NCBI GenBank assembly: GCA_029891385.1
Contig: CM057235.1
Coordinates: 21,755,120-21,819,119, forward strand
Origin: Erythroxylum novogranatense
Taxonomy: Eukaryota > Streptophyta > Magnoliopsida > Malpighiales > Erythroxylaceae
DNA: 64,000 nucleotides
Reading direction: 5' to 3'
Shown here: piece by piece, positions 1 to 10,576 of the stretch
Layout: each line of letters starts with the position of its first letter
How positions within the stretch are numbered: position 1 is the first letter of the stretch
The notes under the pieces: generated by a model
Database searches by the model: none
The model's input: only the letters and a program-made list of their open reading frames with translations
Told to the model about the DNA's origin: nothing
Translations under genes and position numbers: made by a program

Positions 1-274
1 GAGATTCGGGATTTTAGGCGAGAAATTGACATGGGTCCGGATAAGGGTCATCTAATTCTTGTTGTGTTTAATTGGGGACCTATAGAGGTCCAAATTGCAT
101 GCCGTCGGCGCCAATAGGTTTCTAATTTTAGACGGATTTTATGATGGAAAAAAATAAGATTAGGGATGGAATATCATGATCATGTATTGTGCACCTTCTA
201 AGTGTTACATGTGCATTACGATATAGTTACGATTGAACAATTGATAATGTTTGTATCATCGTCATCAAGTATAG

Positions 275-342
275 AGTCACACTTGAAGCGTCGGTCCACC
301 GACGTCCTTTGAGAGACGACCAGATTTTGGCTCGAAACATAG
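275..342 (+). other. Putative LTR micro-exon (68 nt)
   Basis: Bounded by an acceptor-like AAGTATAG and a donor-like AG|GTGAGTAACC. The same arrangement with similar length is seen in five other LTR copies in this window (63-68 nt). Whether it is spliced is inferred from signals only. Confidence 0.45.
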
Positions 343-763
343 GTGAGTAACCTAGTTGGTTCCTCAACCTTTATGTGTTTAATATTTTGCAATTATGTCA
401 TGTGGAGATAATGGAAGGTTATGTGTGTTTGATTTTGACTGATTTTGGACCGTAGGTGTCTGAAAGATTTGGAATGTGATATCGAAGTGCTATTTGTGTG
501 TAACTATGCATGGGTGCTTCAATGGAATAATTTGTGAATATGAAATTTATTAGTAACTGAATTACCGGACCGAAGGTCCGAAGGAATGGGAATTGGTCTT
601 TGAAATGTAAAATGACTGTGAATGTGAATAGGAACACGTACATTGCATGCATAAAAGTATGATCGAGATAAAGCGGTTGTGGCCGAGCAGCCCGTATCGG
701 GGCATATCACGCCTAACGATATGAGAGCTTTCACTCAACGCACGAGATATCGGGTCCAACGTA

Positions 764-823
764 TTGAGCCTCGGGCTCAATGTATCAGGGCTTCAAGCCC
801 AATGTTTTCAGAGCCACTGGCTC
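764..823 (+). repeat. Mini-palindrome array in LTR
   Basis: Three short perfect palindromes follow one another: TTGAGCC-tcg-GGCTCAA (764-780), GGGCTT-c-AAGCCC (788-800) and GAGCC-act-GGCTC (811-823). Equivalent arrays with different but paired arms occur at 17543-17606 and 55742-55865. Confidence 0.7.
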
Positions 824-1531
824 AACGCAATGTGCCCGTCACTGGGACAGTTTTAGGCGCACGGTCACAACAATGAAATGAAAATGAAAAGTGTCACATG
901 TGCATTGCATCTATAAATGATTGAATATGAATTGTGTTAAAGGCGAAATGCCTTACATTAGAGAAATGTGATCGTATGTATTATTTAGTAAATTGATTGA
1001 ATATGCATGAGTTGAGTGAACCATCGATGATGGTTTCTCCGAGTTCATAAAACTCACCCAAAATTTGCAATTATTTTTTTAGGACTCAGACGAATACCCG
1101 TTAGGCAGCAGGCGTATAACGTTGTTGGGTATTGAAGTAGAGAAGAGATCGGATCGATTTTAAATGCTGCATTAGTGTCCAATAGAATTGTATTCCAAAA
1201 TGACTAATTGGATGTGTAATGGGCCAATGTGGTTCTGTTTTGTACATAAAATGGTTATTGTAATTTATGGTTGACTATTTGTAATAACTGGCTGATTGTA
1301 TTAATCGAAAATGGTTATCTATGCGTTGATGCAAATTGTCTCATGTATTCAGCGCACATTAGTGTAAATGAAAGAAAAAGGAAATGGCTCTGATGGAATG
1401 AATGTTTGAAAAAACTTTATTTATACAGAATTTTGATTGATTGAGTGATGTAGCACGCCACCCTCGCGGGGCACGAACTCGGATATCACCATCGATGTCG
1501 GGTTCGAGTCATGCGGGAGTGGGGTATTACA

Positions 1532-1699
1532 TGGCGTATATGAGCCCATGGCATAAGCAGCTTGTGCTTCATCCAATGTCCGATACCCCTTGAATCGAGC
1601 ATTCGGAAATCCCTCAACTGCTAATTTTACATCATCCCAATTGGTAAAAATACCAACTTCACGTCCAGCAAAGACCACATAAAAATTGTATCGGCCCAT
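1532..1699 (-). pseudogene. RNase H1 N-terminal (viroplasmin-like, hybrid-binding) domain fragment
   Basis: Fifty-six codons from an ATG at 1699 up to the LTR junction encode a small domain with the hallmark YVVFAGREVGIFTNWDD, then FPNARFKGYRTLDEAQAAY. This matches the RNase H1 N-terminal/caulimovirus viroplasmin fold, which in known proteins binds RNA-DNA hybrids. The catalytic RNase H part is absent: the frame runs into the LTR inserted at 1531 and ends there after chimeric residues. It lies about 180 bp downstream of the MYB/SANT remnant on the same strand, so it could be a third gene of the Harbinger element or host sequence beside it. The domain call is confident; the assignment to the transposon is an inference. 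Confidence 0.7.
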
Positions 1700-1876
1700 A
1701 TTTTAGAACCTGAAAAAGAATCATATTATCATCATCCATACACGCAGGAAAATGACAAACATTATATAGTAAGTAAACCAACCATTGATAAGTAAGATAA
1801 TTGTTCAAATATACATCATTCAAGATGACATGTACCCAGTTTCATCACCATGCAAATTAAAAAATTAAACAGCATG

Positions 1877-2844
1877 TCATATGTCTGAATATAAAAGGCT
1901 CCTAACATAAGTCTGTTTTAGCTGTGGTGGTAAATCCCAGTAAATATTCATTAATTCAGCATGCCTCCCGAATATCTTTCCAGCCCTGACAATTTTGTCA
2001 ACAGGGAAGCTGAAATTGACAAGCTCTTCACTCAACTTAGCTCCTTGCATTCCTGCAATGGCGTCCGCAATCCCCTTAGCATTCTCTTTGCTAGTTTCAA
2101 TAGCAACACCAAATGATGTTGCAAGGCTTTCCAGCGCTTCACTATCCCGCATCTTCCGTTTCCCTTTGTTTTGTAGATTTCCCGCAATGTTGCTGGAAGA
2201 AGTCACGGAACCGAGGACATGGGCTGAAGTAGTCATAGGAGGAGTTGTTTGCAAGGCTGGTTGATCTCAAGGGTCAACAAAAGTTGGCTCAGTCGCTGGG
2301 GCTTCCCCTTCTGTTTCACCCTCATCACCAATATCAATAGCATCAGCAGCACTCTGAGCCCTTCCACCAGTGGCTCTGTCTCGCCCAAAAACAAATTCAA
2401 GTCTAGGGTAAAGCGGGAATGACTTGCCAGGAGTGTAGTACTTGTTCGTGTGTTTCTGGAAAAAAAACATCAGACAATGTCAGAATGAATTATATACGAT
2501 TATTCAGACAGGTCTAAAAACAATCAACAATAAGCACAAAATTACCCTCATCCATTCATCAAGGACTTGCTTGCTATCTACCTCAACGCATTGCTTTGAC
2601 TCATTCCACCCAAAGCTACTGTAGTTTAACATGTCAAAAGCCGTTTGATATTTGTCTTTTAACCTTTTATGCTTATTTTTTACATGTCTCCTATCAATCC
2701 CACACTCAAGAAACTTCTCCACCATCTGACGAGCAAGAGTTTGGAATGTACCAGGCTTAATGGCGCCCTCTGACCAGCTATCACAGCCTCCTCCATTAAG
2801 GTAACAAATGCATCTGTTTCACTGTCCGTCCAAATTCTTGACAT
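1877..2844 (-). pseudogene. MYB/SANT-like DNA-binding protein of PIF/Harbinger (ORF1), broken
   Basis: A likely start at 2844 gives an N-terminal SANT-like segment (RIWTDSETDAFVTLMEE). The frame then shifts near 2765, after VIAGQRA, and continues in another frame as MVEKFLECGI, HVKNKHKRLKDKYQ and FGWNESKQCVEV, the usual order of the Myb/SANT-like domain of plant Harbinger partners. A 90-bp intron is likely (donor GT at 2545-2544, acceptor AG at 2457-2456). It leads to FPLYPRLEFVFGRDRATGG, a signature that follows this domain in plants. An in-frame TGA sits at 2267-2269, and the frame continues to 1877. In the family this protein assists nuclear import and end binding of the transposase. At least one frameshift and one nonsense codon make it non-functional here. 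Confidence 0.8.
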
Positions 2845-3109
2845 TGCACCTACACCACGCAATGTCAAGAATCCCACAACGTACCAAACCATTCAATAGA
2901 TGATTCTAACAAAATATATCAATTGATAGCAAGTTGCAAATTAAAAAAGACAATATTGAATTTACAGTAACATGTTATGAAATATCAAAGTCATCAATAA
3001 AAGAAGAGATGAAAACAATCTCGCAATTCAGTTACAATACAAAGCCTACCGAAATGAATCCCGCAATTCACTAATCTAAGAACTCACACTCTAAAAGGAA
3101 GTTCACATT

Positions 3110-4633
3110 TTAATTGTTGCTTCTCCATTCATCAAACATGTTCGTGGCTAATTCCTCTCTCCATTGACTCCATTCATCACTTGGTTGAACACGATCAACA
3201 GTTTCAGGCAAGGTAGCATCTTCCCCAATTGGCATATCCTCGGCTTCAAAAGGAATACGCTCTGTTGGATCTTCTGCCATATGCAACCTAATAAAGTTGT
3301 GCAAAAGGGTGCATGCAAGAATTATGTGCACATGAGTGGTTGGTGAATAAAAAGATGGAGTTCTTAGGATTTTCCATCTTTTTTTCAATAATCCAAATGC
3401 ACGTTCAATTACATTCCTAGTAGATGAGTGCCTCTTATTATAAAGCTCCTCTCGGTTTCTAGGTGCCCTGCCATCTCTGGCCTACTCTTGAATGTGGTAT
3501 CTTGTGCCTCGAAAATGTGCAAGAAATCCAGGACCGTTGGTATAGCCAACATCGACTAAGTAGTAATTTCCTATATACAAAATGACACTATTACTATTGT
3601 GCATATTCTAGTATCAAACATGTGTGAAAATTTTGGAAGTTGTGTATAATTCAGAGGTTACATACCCCTTGGCACTTGAAGCCCATGGTGCCTCGTTACA
3701 GCATCGTGCAGGACCCTTGAATCCGATGCTGAACCCTCCCATCCCGCAAGAACATAAATAAAGTTTAAGTTCTTATCACACGCCCCTAACACATTTGTGC
3801 ATATTCTCCCTTTCCGACCTCTGTATCTGGGTTTCTCTGCTTGGGGTACCGTAATATCTATGTAGGTCCCATCTAGGGCACCAAGGCAACCCTTTGAACA
3901 AAAATCCATGAAAACAAAGTTATATCATTAGTTATTTACAATACTGATATTAGACAAATTGTTGTAGCTAAGAAAGTGTACTAACCTTAAACCATTTCTA
4001 TCTAGCGTCTGTGCAATCATCTGTTATTGGTATGGGCTTAACATACAACAAATGTTGTAGCCTTATTACGGCCTTCAATTGTTGTAGCTAAGAAAGTGTA
4101 CTAACCTTAAACCATTTCTATCTAGCGTCTGTGCAATCATCTGTTATTGGTATGGGCTTAACATACAACAAATGTTGTAGCCTTATTACGGCCTTCAACA
4201 CACTATGGAAGGCCCTACTTATTGTTTCTCCCGATCTCATCAACCTAACTTGTAGTACTTTATTAGATTCATTTTGCGCTAATATTCGTAGGAAGATTAA
4301 AACTTTTTCTTCAATAGGCACATGGCAAGTTTTCGTCAACCCACCATGGGCTTGTAGCATTTCACATAACACATTGAATGTATGTAAGTCCATCCTTAAA
4401 TCCCACTGACTATTCCTATCACCCTCATTCAAAATCCTATTTATATTAGCTTGCCTTGTTGGCATTGTCAATGCCCTACTCCCTAATGCATTGCCACTCC
4501 TCCGTTTTCTTCTGTATACTGCCAACACTACCAATATTAACACTTTCATTAATTCCAACTGCCCATTCCAAACATCAAGAAAAGTCAAACACTTCAAAAT
4601 TGCTTCATGAACCCTGTTATCCATATTTGTCAA
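3110..4633 (-). pseudogene. PIF/Harbinger DDE transposase (HARBI1-like), broken
   Basis: Three exons can be followed. Exon 1 (4633 to 4106) carries the N-terminal region, including SQWDLRMDLHTFNVLCEML and ITDDCTDAR. Intron 1 is 4105-3892 and contains the second copy of a 120-bp duplication. Exon 2 has GALDGTYID (first catalytic D at 3871-3873) and [11 protein letters not shown] (second D at 3721-3723). Intron 2 is 3665-3571. Exon 3 has GNYYLVDVGY and NVIERAFGLLKKRWKIL (catalytic E at 3404-3406), then HIILACTLLHNFI near the C-terminus. All three DDE residues survive, but two amber codons interrupt the frame, at 4118-4120 and 3482-3484. Both sit where relatives have Trp, consistent with TGG to TAG changes. 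The MYB/SANT partner follows on the same strand. Superfamily assignment is confident; the copy is dead as read. Confidence 0.88.
3957..4198. repeat. Perfect 120-bp tandem duplication across the transposase exon 1/intron 1 border
   Basis: Copies 3957-4076 and 4077-4196 are identical as far as I can read. The unit contains the end of exon 1, the nonsense codon and the splice donor, so these are all present twice. Perfect identity points to a recent event or an assembly artefact. Confidence 0.95.
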
Positions 4634-7400
4634 TAAATACTATCTGCAAAGTATTTATACATTGTTATCAAAACCAAGTCCATAAGTGTAAATACTATCC
4701 GCAAACACACATGTACCTTTCACTATTGCATATCATAGTTCTTATAGATGCGCGTCTTAATGTATCAGTATGTTTGTCTATTATCTTTTATATCCTTAGT
4801 ACCTTACTACAATCTTTGTTAGAAATACGTTAATTGTAGTAAGTTAAGCCCAAAACAGTTGGGACTCCATTGCTGCTTTACTAAGTTCAATTCCTTCTTT
4901 TCCTGTTTGTTTTTCTTTCATTGGAAGTTAAATAACAATTCAGAGGTTTAATGGAGACATATGCAAAATCCTATGAAATAAATTGTTGAACCTAATTAAA
5001 GGCAACAGACAATCCGCTTGCTCCTATTTGCTATTAAAAGAATACTAACGATGATCAGAAAAGATTGTCAGCTGGAATTTAGCTAACAACCAAAGCTGCC
5101 AGAATTAGTTAGAATCTTTAGGCATTAGATTTCAACATATTCACATCAATGGATGACATTCATTCCATATTCTGTATAAATACACTTAATATATTGATAA
5201 TATAATATGTTCGAGTATATACACAAAATACGTACGAAACTTACAGACTTAAACTCTTAAGCCCTATGTGCTGTTCTTGTGGAATAGAACAGGAAAATGG
5301 AATGTTTCCAATAGGGTGGTGACAGTAAAAACTATAAGCAAAAGGCATAATTTTTCTATTGGGAATAATTCCATGGGTGATATTTCAATTCAATGATTCG
5401 TCTACTGAAAATTATTCCTCCCCATGGACTTACACACCTAAACTATACTTGATAAGGAAAATGGTTTGCTTAGTAAGATTCTTAGTCTATAAGGAAAATG
5501 GTTTGCTTAGTAAGATTCTTAGAATGTCTATAGTTTCTTTTTTTTCAAATTCTATAAGCACTAAATCACATACAATACCATATGGTTGAATATGATATCA
5601 AAGAGAATAAAAGAAAGAAAACACAACATCTGTAGCACAGCATGAGTTAACTGAAACTCTACATCTATCTTTATGTCTTCACTGCTAGAATAGCATAGTC
5701 TGATTCTGTCCCAGGGGCTTTATGTCTTCACTGCTAGAATAAGGTTCATGATCTCTATCTTTTGCTTTTCCAGATGCTTTGTTTATCATTAATAAATCTT
5801 TCAAAAACACTTTATACTAAAAGCTCTACTGCATTTATTGCTTTAGAAAGCCATAAAGATCGGTTCTGCAATAACAACAATTCTTTTCGAGGCATGTTTA
5901 TAACTAGAAGCTCTATCAGTATATTTGTCTATTATCTTTTGTATCCTTATTACCTTAAGGCAATCTTTGTATCCTTGTTAACTTAAGGCAATCTCCATCT
6001 TTCCTTTAAGCTTTCAATAAGCATTATCTAGCTTCGATTAGCCAGTAATGCTTCCCTAATCCAACGGTATTATAGTGTAATGAAACAAGGCATAATAGGA
6101 AGTTAGGTAAGGAGTTGTCTTATTAATTGAGTCACACTCACACCCACATTGACAGCACAGAGATGAATTGAGAATTTTAAGTTTTATGACATCTTTAATA
6201 GGTCTGACTAGTTGTGATCTTGATTCATTGAAAGACCTTAGAATTATGATGTTTTGTCTCATTTACTGCGAGGTATCTTATTTTGAGTAGTTGATATGTT
6301 AACTTGTTCATAATAATAGTTTTCTACACTTCTGTAAAATGCAAAGACACATTGACTCAGCATACTCAAAACCCAACCATCTATAAAATATGATGCTTAC
6401 CATCTGAAGAAAACTAAAGCATGATATGTTTTCCTTTATGTATATAGCATGATCGACTACATTACTTTATGATGTTGTATCAATTGCATGCCAAATTATA
6501 CAACCTATAAATTATCAACCAATGCACAACGGTCATCATCATAACATACATACAAATTGCCTGCATGGTTTCAATATCTTCAGTGAAAGTCTGTAAACAA
6601 TGCATATTGTACAAACAACAACATCTTCCAACCAACAATACAAGGGTTTATCTCATTTACAATTCAAGCAGATGATTACATTCAGAATATATGAAATACC
6701 TTTCAACAGAAACTTCAGCAACTCTTTGGAGATAATTGCAACCTCTAACCGATCAACAACAACCAATGATTCCTACACAGAAACAAAAGAAACAGATTAT
6801 GCATTCTGCATTTGCAAGCATCAACCAATACAACAGTTTCAGATAACTGACCAATGCACTTATCAAATTTTCAAGAATCAAATAGCCATATATAAGAAAC
6901 ATCTTTTTCAGTGACTGATATTGCTCAAACACTATTTCTGTTGAAGTAATGAATGAATAACATGTATATAAATCAGAACCGTATATCACTCAGAAGTCTG
7001 ACAGATAACATGTTCAAGTAGTCGACTGAAATTCATGCAACATTTTCTCATACATTTTTATTCATTCATCCAAAAATTTCCATATCAATTTAACCCTCTT
7101 CGACACTTCCAATGTTACTGGTTAGGGATTTTCAACAGCTATCCAACTACAATGACACAATGCATACACATTATTCTTACCAATTTTGCCTACAACAAAA
7201 CCCCAACACAGATCCATATACAAATCCCTAACCAAATCCCCACATTCAATCGTGCATCATCAAAACAATCCGAATTGAATCAACCTCCCAACCAAACCCC
7301 TTCTTCCAGAAAGCAAATCCAACACATAAATTCAATTAAAAAACCTAGTGGGCATGGGTAGCTTGATCCGAAAAAAAAGTGGGTCACCGGGTCAACCAAA
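4634..7400. other. Non-coding 5' side of the Harbinger remnant
   Basis: About 2.8 kb, AT-rich, upstream of the transposase on its strand, with no recognisable protein. It holds small local duplications: a 34-bp unit repeated at 37-bp spacing (5452-5522); a ~24-bp unit beginning CTTTATGTCTTC at 5669 and 5718; and a diverged pair around GTCTATTATCTTTT at 4771 and 5927. ORFs here are short and show no family features. Confidence 0.6.
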
Positions 7401-7751
7401 AAACATGAATCATAAAAAAGAGGGAGAGTGTAGAAGAAGACGATGATGTATGACACGTTTGGGCAACCAGGGTGTTGGCCTAGCAACGAAGACTGACATT
7501 TTTCCACCATACAATCAAATACTTACTTCACACTGGAGAGATGAACGTCTTTGGGAAGAAGGACAGCGTGCGAGAGGGAAGGCTGGAGACTGTAATCGTG
7601 AGAGAGAAGGAGGTTGTGGTGGTCGCGATCCGTGGCAATGACGAGGAGGAGTCGGGGACGAAGATAGCAACAAGGAGTCGGGGAAGGAGACGTTGAAGAA
7701 TAGGCTGAAGGAGTTGGACATAAATGTCAAAAGGGTTGTGGTATACGAGGG

Positions 7752-7776
7752 AGACAGGGACAATGTGTCCCTGTCT
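7752..7776. repeat. Perfect subterminal palindrome, 11-bp arms
   Basis: AGACAGGGACA and TGTCCCTGTCT flank a 3-bp spacer. The core GGGACAG recurs at 7790, 7840 and in the terminal motif ending at 7925, so this is probably subterminal transposase-binding or structural sequence of the Harbinger end. Confidence 0.85.
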
Positions 7777-7840
7777 GTTCTTTTTGAGAGGGACAGAAAT
7801 CCTTGTCCCTGTCTACCGAGGATGGGGGACAAAACTTGTG

Positions 7841-7925
7841 GGACAGGAACCAAACGCTCATGGGGGCAAGATTTTTTGGTCCTGTCTACTATCCCCACTC
7901 ACGGGGACAGTAACCAAACACATGG
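7841..7925 (-). repeat. Putative Harbinger terminal sequence, present twice in direct orientation
   Basis: GGACAGTAACCAAACACATGG ends at 7925 and is followed by TAA. A near copy, GGACAGGAACCAAACGCTCATGG, lies at 7841-7863. Reading inward on the minus strand, the end is CCATGTGTTTGGTTACTG, the TGTTTGG-type terminus common in PIF/Harbinger. The opposite TIR was not found in the window. Confidence 0.5.
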
Positions 7926-8292
7926 TAAGATTGAGAGAAGATTGCACTTGGCTGCTATAGTGCTGCTTCTGCTGGCTAATAGTAGGAATGATATAATTTT
8001 ATGTTTTTTTTTGCAATTTGGCCGACATATTTGTTAAAGTTTACCAATTAATCCTATACGATATTGAATTTAAGAATACTAGTCGATACCGATAAAAAAC
8101 ATCAATACCAATTAGTACCATAAATCAATACAGTATTAAAGGTTATCGTATCAGTCAATACCGATAGTGATTAAAAACATTGGTATTGTAAACTGGTATC
8201 ATACTAAAGATTATTGTGCCATTCTTTTGGCTAGTATGGTACATTCTAGCTAATACGATGATACGATACAATAACCTATATATTGAAAAGAT
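7926..8292. other. AT-rich spacer with degenerate GATAC/GTATC-type repeats
   Basis: Short words such as CGATACCGATA, TATCGTATCAG and ACGATGATACGATAC recur between about 8055 and 8275. No coding signal. It is the left flank of the LINE target site. Confidence 0.5.
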
Positions 8293-8310
8293 ATGAAGAT
8301 GTATGTTGTT

Positions 8311-8787
8311 GCTTTGAGTAATTCAGGACTTATTGGAGGTGGGATAGTCATCAGAAATGAATATGGTGATATTTTTTTGGCTAAGGCTATTTTTTTCGGC
8401 AAAGGCACTAGTTTGCAGGCAGAATCATTGGCTTTACTACATGGATTGCGATCGTGTATCAGACATGGACTGAGCAATGTAGTGGTTGAAACAGATTCTA
8501 AGGCTCTTCTGTTACTGCTTAAAAATCGCACTTCTTGGCCATGGACTTTATTTGCAATATTATCAATGATACAGTCTTTGTTGCCCTGTGTTTCGATTTC
8601 TTTTTCGCATATTTACAGAGAGGCCAACTCAGTGGCTGATTATCTAGCACGTAATGCAGCCACTATGCAACAATCAACAACATTCTCTTATCCTTCAATG
8701 CCATGGATGCTTCAAGGATTAATCAGACTGGATCAGCTTGGTTTTCCTTCGGTTCGTGTAAGACCTAGAATAGTAACTAATTTGTAA
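8311..8787 (+). pseudogene. LINE RNase H (RVT_3) domain, 5'-truncated
   Basis: After a start codon supplied by the TSD itself, the frame encodes an RNase H domain of the plant LINE/RVT_3 type: GGGIVIRNEYGD, then LQAESLALLHGL (catalytic E), NVVVETDSKALL (catalytic D) and HIYREANSVADYLAR (late D). The first catalytic Asp, normally in a DGA-type motif just upstream, is missing because the 5' truncation removed it, so the enzyme cannot be active. The domain degrades RNA of RNA-DNA hybrids during LINE replication. The frame ends at a TAA contributed by the first bases of the LTR inserted at 8783; before insertion it would have ended at TAG one codon earlier. Confidence 0.85.
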
Positions 8788-9729
8788 CATCCCGACCCCA
8801 ATGGGAAGGGTATATGGGTCAATTTGGTCAGGCCAGTAATTTGCATTTCATATTTCTGATGTGAATATTTATTTGGCCTCTGATTGTAGAGGACTGAGTC
8901 ATTTGACACATGCACATATAGGTACATGCATTCGTGACTTTTCCCGGCATTTGATTTTGTAAATGATTTGAACTATGAATGTGTGAGATAATTAGATTGG
9001 ATTATGATATATTGTGAATTATGGAATAATTGGGTGTGAATGGTGGAATTGGGCTGTGTTAGAGTGATCGCAAAGTGACAAGGATCGTTAGGATAAGTTT
9101 CGAATAATTAGGAGAAAATGTCCGGACCGGAAATTCTCCGAGTGGCAGACCGATTGACTGAATAGGACCAAAATAATTGTCCTATGGCTATGGAAATTAG
9201 AAATATGATTTAAGAGTTTAAATATGTCGAGCCATTGAAATTTAGAGACAAATTGGACCGAAAATGATCGTGAAAAGAGTAAATGAAATTTCTTGTATTA
9301 TGAGGAAAAGGGACAAGAGATATATGGAATTAGCCTTATAAATGCCTTAGAATTTCGAAGGAGAAAAGGAATTCTCTTCTCTGGGGCATGAACCCTTTTC
9401 TCCTTCCTCGGTGATCTTCGTTCTGTCTTCTTCTTGATTCTTGCTTGTTTCTCCTTCATTGTGGTTGAAGACAAGTGGAAACTTTAGAGAGGTTGATGTT
9501 GGGCTTGGCTATGGAGATCACCGTGATTGCTAGAGGTTGGAAGAGATTTTCGAGATTTTAAGGTTTAGGGATTGAGCTTGATTGGTAAGTATATGATTTC
9601 ATGTTGTTTATTATTGTGTTTAAAGCATGCATGGGGTTAATTGTTAGAGATTTGAGTGTTTAAGTTGAGTTAATATTGAATTTTGGAGAGAAAGAGGAAA
9701 AGGAAATCGGAGAAGATTTAACCGTGGTC

Positions 9730-9950
9730 GCACGTCGCGATGAATAAATATTTAGACGTCGCGACGAGGAAAGTGTTTAGACGTCGCGACGAGCAAGGTG
9801 GGGATGTCGCGCGCGTGAATCATTGACGCCATGGCGAGCCCTCTCCCTCACGTCATGGCGAGCCTGAAGGAAGCGTTCGCCATGGCGAAGGTCAGACGTC
9901 ATGACGAGCCACTCTCTGCGTCGCGACGAGCGTCTCTTGTCCTGGCGAGG
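9730..9950 (+). repeat. CpG-rich degenerate tandem palindromes in LTR
   Basis: Units built on CGTCGCGACG and CGCCATGGCG repeat about nine times at irregular spacing in an otherwise AT-rich LTR. A short Arg-rich ORF on the other strand (9777-10010) is just a read-through of the repeats. Confidence 0.8.
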
Positions 9951-10513
9951 AACGATTTTGATGTGTTTTAATTGGAGTTTTGAGGTATAACTAATTGTGT
10001 AGACCTCCAATTGAGGTGAGGTTTGATTTGCTATGATCTAGTGAATGAGGTTTTGATTAAGGAAAAGAATGAGAGTTTGAATTGGTTTTAGAGATCTCAT
10101 TTAGTGAAAGAAGTTATGAATGTGATTGTATTGCAACCTAGGGATAGTTTCACGATGATTGGGTTATAATTATGAGAATTTGAATATATGAATTCAGTGT
10201 AATTGGAGTCTTTATTAAGTGAATTTGATTTAGTTCAAAATGAAAATTGGTTTTGAGATCTTGTGAGCTTCGGTTAGTGCATATGAATTGACAAATGGAA
10301 CTAATTGGTATAAACGAAATTGGTGAGTTCTACGGCGTGTTATTGAATCGAAATGAGCCGATAGTGATCATTGAGTAAAAGAAAGTGGAAAGGGAGAAAT
10401 GGTACCGGGAAAATCATGAATAGGCATAGTACATCTGTTATTCAAGGCATGTGCATCATTAATTATTTTTGACTGTGCATTTTGTAATGAATGAAATTAA
10501 TTGATTGTTATAG

Positions 10514-10576
10514 AGCCGATGGATCGATAATCCACGGACAGTGCTGGAGCTTCCAGGAAACAGCTAGGAAGTTCAG
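10514..10576 (+). other. Putative LTR micro-exon (63 nt)
   Basis: Acceptor-like TTGATTGTTATAG ends at 10513 and donor-like CAG|GTGAGTAACC begins at 10577. It is homologous in position to the micro-exons at 275-342 and in the minus-strand LTRs. Confidence 0.45.

Larger units (their letters stand above)
1..1531 (+). mobile_element. Partial long LTR (gypsy chromovirus type A), 3' portion
   Basis: Sequence of an LTR whose left end lies outside the window. The first ~140 bases match, reversed, the LTR at 19490-19625 (for example the run around the motif GGCGCCAATAGG). The right end reads GCGGGAGTGGGGTATTACA, the CA-terminal end shared with the LTRs ending or starting at 11674, 16758, 54878 and 61391. 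No primer binding site follows 1531, so this is a 3' LTR or a solo LTR. It is inserted in the RNase H1-type domain of the Harbinger remnant; the bases after the junction are TGGCG, and the matching TSD would lie left of the window. Confidence 0.85.
1532..7925 (-). mobile_element. Decayed PIF/Harbinger DNA transposon
   Basis: Three co-oriented coding remnants lie on the minus strand: a DDE_Tnp_4/HARBI1-like transposase, a MYB/SANT-like protein and an RNase H1 N-terminal-type domain. The first two are the standard gene pair of plant PIF/Harbinger elements. The upstream (right) end is placed at 7925, where GTAACCAAACACATGG is followed by TAA, fitting the 3-bp TTA/TAA target preference and the TGTTTGG-type terminus of the superfamily. 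The other terminus is not visible; an LTR occupies 1-1531. The right boundary is an inference. Confidence 0.6.

Noticed and set aside
7515..8037. Overlapping ORFs around the Harbinger end as a host gene
   Set aside because: Composition follows GGGACAG repeats and a GA-rich stretch. No domain, and the frames exist on both strands.
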